DNA of 8,150 nucleotides, taken from assembly GCA_903928835.1 (NCBI GenBank), contig CAIYSK010000129.1, forward strand, positions 1 through 8,150, given 5' to 3'. A program made the translations under genes and the position numbers. This DNA is from an uncultured cyanobacterium. GTDB taxonomy: Bacteria; Cyanobacteriota; Cyanobacteriia; PCC-6307; Cyanobiaceae. The notes below the pieces were generated by a model. The model was not told where the DNA came from, did no database searches, and saw only the letters and a list, made by a program, of their open reading frames with translations. Numbering within the stretch: the stretch's first letter is position 1; each line of letters begins with the position of its first letter. Shown here one piece after another: positions 6,008 to 8,150 of the stretch.

Positions 6008-7849
6008 TCAAAGGCGTAGGTCCTCGTTTTGGCGCAGGCCCGCTTGCACCCTCCAGAGATTGGCGTAGGACCCATTGCGGCTGATCAGGTCATCGTGGGG
6101 GCCCGATTCGACGATGCGCCCCTGCTCCATCACCACGATTTGATCGGCATGGCGCACGGTGCTGAGGCGATGGGCAATCACCAGGGTGGTTCGGGAGGCG
6201 GTGATCCGATCCAAGGACCGCTGAATGGCGGCCTCGGTTTCGTTGTCGACGGCGGCTGTGGCTTCATCGAGCACCAGCACCGGGGGATTTTTCAGGATGG
6301 CTCTGGCCAGGGCAATGCGTTGGCGCTGCCCACCGGACAGCCGCTGGCCCCGCTCTCCCACCACGGTGTCGTAGCCCTCCGGCAGGGTTTCAATAAACCC
6401 GGCGGCCTCGGCGAGCATGGCTGCCTGCTCGATGGCAGCCCTGGGGGCGCCAAAGCTGCCATAGGCAATGTTCTCGGCCACGGTGCCGTGGAAGAGGAAG
6501 ACTTCTTGGCTCACCAGGCCGATGGCCTGGCGGAGGTCTTGGAGTTTCAGCCCCTGGATCCCTTGACCATCCAAGAGGATCTGGCCGCCTTGAATCTCAT
6601 AGAGGCGCAGCAGCAGTTTGACGATCGTGCTCTTGCCTGAGCCCGTGGCTCCCACGATGCCGATGGTGCTGCCAGCGGGAACCTCCAAATTGAACCGCTG
6701 CAGCAGGGGCTCGCGGCCGTTGTAGGCGAAATCCACCGCTTGAAAACGGATCGCCCCGCGCACCTGTTGCCTGGGAAGGGCTTGATCCCCGCTGGGAATC
6801 GCAATCGGCGTATCCAGCAGGTCCAGCACCCGGGAGGTTGAGGCCATGGCCCGTTGGTAGTCGTCGAGGGTGCGGCCCAAGGTGGTGAGGGGCCAGAGCA
6901 ACCGCTGGGTAATGAACACCAGGAAGCTGTAGGTGCCCACGGCAATGACCCCTTGCCACGCCTGAAGACCACCGATCACGAGGATGGCCAGAAAGGCAAA
7001 GAGGATGGCAAAGCGAATCAGGGGAATGAACGCTGCCGAGAGGCGGATGGCCCGTCCGTTGCTGAGCCGATAGGCCTGGCTGTCCTCGGCGAGTCGGCCC
7101 AGCTCCCAGGTTTCTGCGGCATAGCTCTTGATCGTGAGCATGCCCCCGAGGTTGTTGCTCAACCGGGATGCCAAATCCCCGGCCCGTTCGCGCACCTCCC
7201 GGTAGCGGGGGGCAAGCCGCTTTTGAAAGCGCAGGGATCCCCAGAGGATCACGGGGATCGGAAGGAAGGCCACCCCCGCCACCATGGGCGAGAGCAGCAC
7301 CATCGCTCCACCGACGGCCAACACGGTGGTGAGGAGTTGCAGGATTTCGTTGGCTCCCTGATCGAGAAAACGCTCGAGTTGGTTGATGTCGTCGTTGAGG
7401 ATCGCCATCAAGCGGCCGGTGCTGCCTTGCTCAAAGAACGCCATCTCCAATTGCTGGAGGTGGCCGTAGGCCTCTTGGCGTAACTCGTGCTGAACGGTTT
7501 GGGCCAGGTTGCGCCACAGCAGGGCGTAGAGATATTCAAAGAGCGATTCCGCGCTCCAAATCCCAAAGGAGAGCCCGGCCAGCACGCCCAGTTGTCCTGG
7601 CACCGAGCTCACCCCCCAGGCAGCTAGCCAGGAGGTGTTTTGCTTCACCACCACATCCACGGCCAGGCCGATCAGGACCGGGGGCGCCAGGTCGAACAAT
7701 TTGTTCAAGACGGAGCAGCCTGCCGCCAGCCACATCAGGCGCCGGTGGGGGTGGAGCGCGGCGGCTAAGCGCTGCAGGGCTGGCGTTGGGGGAGTGGCCA
7801 TGGAGGCAATCAAAGGGGCGTTCGCTGGGGCGATGCTGAAGATGTTCAT
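6008..7849 (-). CDS. ABC exporter with fused membrane and ATPase domains (MsbA-like)
   Basis: This 613-residue half-transporter should act as a homodimer in the cytoplasmic membrane, exporting lipids, lipid-linked molecules, peptides or drugs. The membrane domain has six segments (about 38-62, 85-111, 165-185, 187-207, 268-293 and 301-320). The ATPase domain follows from about 365, with a complete motif set: Walker [10 protein letters not shown] (400-408), Q-loop SQEVFLF (447-453), signature LSGGQ (504-508), Walker B VLVLDEA (524-530, catalytic Glu529), and H-loop His560 in AHRLS. The D-loop reads AAVD rather than the common SALD. All residues needed for ATP hydrolysis are present. The start at 7849 is well supported by AAGGAG seven bases upstream; a later ATG at 7801 has no such site. 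The stop is TGA at 6010-6008. The LCP gene follows, so export of an envelope precursor is possible, but MsbA-like families cannot be assigned a substrate from sequence. It is divergent from the small gene at 7910. Confidence 0.93.
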   Translation of the reverse strand: MNIFSIAPANAPLIASMATPPTPALQRLAAALHPHRRLMWLAAGCSVLNKLFDLAPPVLIGLAVDVVVKQNTSWLAAWGVSSVPGQLGVLAGLSFGIWSAESLFEYLYALLWRNLAQTVQHELRQEAYGHLQQLEMAFFEQGSTGRLMAILNDDINQLERFLDQGANEILQLLTTVLAVGGAMVLLSPMVAGVAFLPIPVILWGSLRFQKRLAPRYREVRERAGDLASRLSNNLGGMLTIKSYAAETWELGRLAEDSQAYRLSNGRAIRLSAAFIPLIRFAILFAFLAILVIGGLQAWQGVIAVGTYSFLVFITQRLLWPLTTLGRTLDDYQRAMASTSRVLDLLDTPIAIPSGDQALPRQQVRGAIRFQAVDFAYNGREPLLQRFNLEVPAGSTIGIVGATGSGKSTIVKLLLRLYEIQGGQILLDGQGIQGLKLQDLRQAIGLVSQEVFLFHGTVAENIAYGSFGAPRAAIEQAAMLAEAAGFIETLPEGYDTVVGERGQRLSGGQRQRIALARAILKNPPVLVLDEATAAVDNETEAAIQRSLDRITASRTTLVIAHRLSTVRHADQIVVMEQGRIVESGPHDDLISRNGSYANLWRVQAGLRQNEDLRL

Positions 7850-7856
7850 ACGGCAC

Positions 7857-7862
7857 TCCTTT
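7857..7862 (-). promoter_or_regulatory. ribosome binding site AAGGAG of the ABC exporter gene
   Basis: On the minus strand AAGGAG ends seven bases before the ATG at 7849-7847, a textbook spacing. It fixes the upstream ATG, not the one at 7801, as the start of the exporter. Confidence 0.7.
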
Positions 7863-7883
7863 TCTTGGTCAAGAGGCAGTAGA

Positions 7884-7893
7884 ACGAATTCGT
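7884..7893. promoter_or_regulatory. 10-base palindrome in the divergent intergenic region (possible operator)
   Basis: ACGAATTCGT is a perfect ten-base palindrome between the divergent starts of the ABC exporter (7849) and the small protein (7910), a location typical of a shared regulator site. It does not extend further as an inverted repeat, and a single short palindrome can arise by chance. No clear -35/-10 pair was found on either strand in the 60-base gap. Confidence 0.2.
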
Positions 7894-7907
7894 CTCCTCA
7901 GGAGGTG
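7891..7907 (+). promoter_or_regulatory. hairpin that sequesters the Shine-Dalgarno of the small basic protein gene
   Basis: CGTCTCC (7891-7897) can pair with GGAGGTG (7901-7907) through seven pairs, two of them G-U, around the loop TCA. The 3' arm contains nearly all of the strong AGGAGG ribosome binding site (7900-7905), which lies four bases before the ATG at 7910. Folding would block the ribosome, so the element could set or regulate translation. Direct evidence of regulation is lacking. Confidence 0.35.
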
Positions 7908-7909
7908 TG

Positions 7910-8110
7910 ATGACCAAAAGTCGAGCTTTTAATCGATTCCATCGCTTCACAGCCAAAATTCGCCGCCGCCATCTCAAGGCCTGGTTACCTGAGAATCGCG
8001 AAGGTGAACCGCTTGCCGAAGCCCGGGGCGCAGATCTGCGCAAACGGGGTTGGCACTCCGATCAACTGCATGAGCTGGAGACCATGGATTCGGGTTTTCA
8101 GATGGGTTAG
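7910..8110 (+). CDS. small basic protein of unknown function
   Basis: A 66-residue protein begins at ATG 7910, with AGGAGG (7900-7905) four bases upstream. A GTG at 7907 is in frame but overlaps the site too closely. The first 25 residues are strongly basic and aromatic (SRAFNRFHRFTAKIRRRHLK, 4-23), followed by an acidic and polar half with ENREGEP and a Trp-His segment, ending in FQMG. There is no membrane segment, Cys cluster or signal peptide. The basic front suggests contact with nucleic acid, ribosome or membrane lipid, but I recognise no family and give no function. The strong ribosome binding site, the open frame to TAG at 8108-8110 and the lack of another gene in this stretch support it as real. 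It is divergent from the ABC exporter gene. Confidence 0.6.
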   Translation: MTKSRAFNRFHRFTAKIRRRHLKAWLPENREGEPLAEARGADLRKRGWHSDQLHELETMDSGFQMG

Positions 8111-8130
8111 GCCCCCTTGGGTTAGGGCCT
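8109..8130 (+). terminator. possible hairpin after the small gene, without T-run
   Basis: AGGCCC (8109-8114, starting inside the stop codon) pairs perfectly with GGGCCT (8125-8130) around a ten-base loop. No U-tract follows on the + strand; the bases after it are mixed, so this is a weak terminator candidate. An A-run at 8143-8148 would be a T-run on the opposite strand but on the wrong side of the stem for minus-strand transcripts. Confidence 0.2.
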
Positions 8131-8150
8131 GACACCTCATTCAAAAAACC

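Noticed and set aside
6029..6640. 203-codon open frame on the + strand inside the ABC exporter gene
   Set aside because: Antisense shadow of a fully conserved ATPase domain; its translation is His/Gly/Gln-rich without any motif, as expected from a GC-rich reverse frame.
6854..7483. 209-codon open frame on the + strand inside the ABC exporter gene
   Set aside because: Antisense to the membrane domain; composition is that of a reverse-frame artefact, with no plausible domain.
8104..8126. Direct repeat GGGTTAGG, twice within 23 bases, resembling a telomere-like motif
   Set aside because: Only two copies, one overlapping the stop codon of the small gene; most likely chance in a G-rich stretch.
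1..8150. CRISPR, toxin-antitoxin, phage or transposon genes
   Set aside because: No spaced repeats, transposase-like motif or terminal inverted repeats were seen; all genes fit ordinary chromosomal envelope functions, with one unknown at each end.

Overview
The window is a compact, GC-rich stretch of bacterial chromosome that is almost fully coding: seven genes, with only about 180 bases between or beyond genes in three small gaps and the right end. The gene content, the long cyanobacterial-style TolC with a proline-rich N-terminal extension, and the LytR-CpsA-Psr protein suggest a picocyanobacterium of the Synechococcus/Cyanobium type. This placement rests on protein style only, not on a marker gene. 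I found no copy of the cyanobacterial HIP1 octamer, which fits the small marine or brackish lineages better than freshwater filamentous ones. There is no rRNA, tRNA, CRISPR array, insertion sequence or phage gene.

Left to right: (1) the 3' end of an unrecognised helical protein on the + strand (3-491). (2) A minus-strand three-gene cluster read from 4465 down to 488: two half-size FUSC/aromatic-acid-exporter-like membrane proteins, then a large TolC-type outer membrane channel. (3) A divergent + strand MgtC/SapB-family membrane protein (4487-4996). (4) A LytR-CpsA-Psr (LCP) cell-envelope glycopolymer transferase (4993-5910, minus). (5) An MsbA-like ABC exporter with fused membrane and ATPase domains (6008-7849, minus), upstream of the LCP gene in the same direction with a 97-base gap that holds two hairpins. 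(6) A divergent small basic protein gene (7910-8110, +) with a very strong ribosome binding site that can fold into a hairpin.

The likely common theme is envelope transport and assembly. The FUSC pair could form the inner-membrane pump of an efflux route whose outer channel is the TolC protein. The membrane-fusion protein expected in an AaeAB-TolC-like system is not present here. The ABC exporter and LCP protein could act on lipid-linked or glycan material. MgtC proteins are linked to Mg/acid stress and envelope ATPase control in other bacteria. These joint roles are inference from adjacency.

The most distinctive structural observations are the split FUSC pair, the glycine-rich loops with a Cys-Cys pair in the TolC protein, two separate convergent gene pairs that share a CTAG tetranucleotide as both stop codons, and the Shine-Dalgarno-sequestering hairpin of the small gene. 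I did not find a clearly new defence or mobile system.
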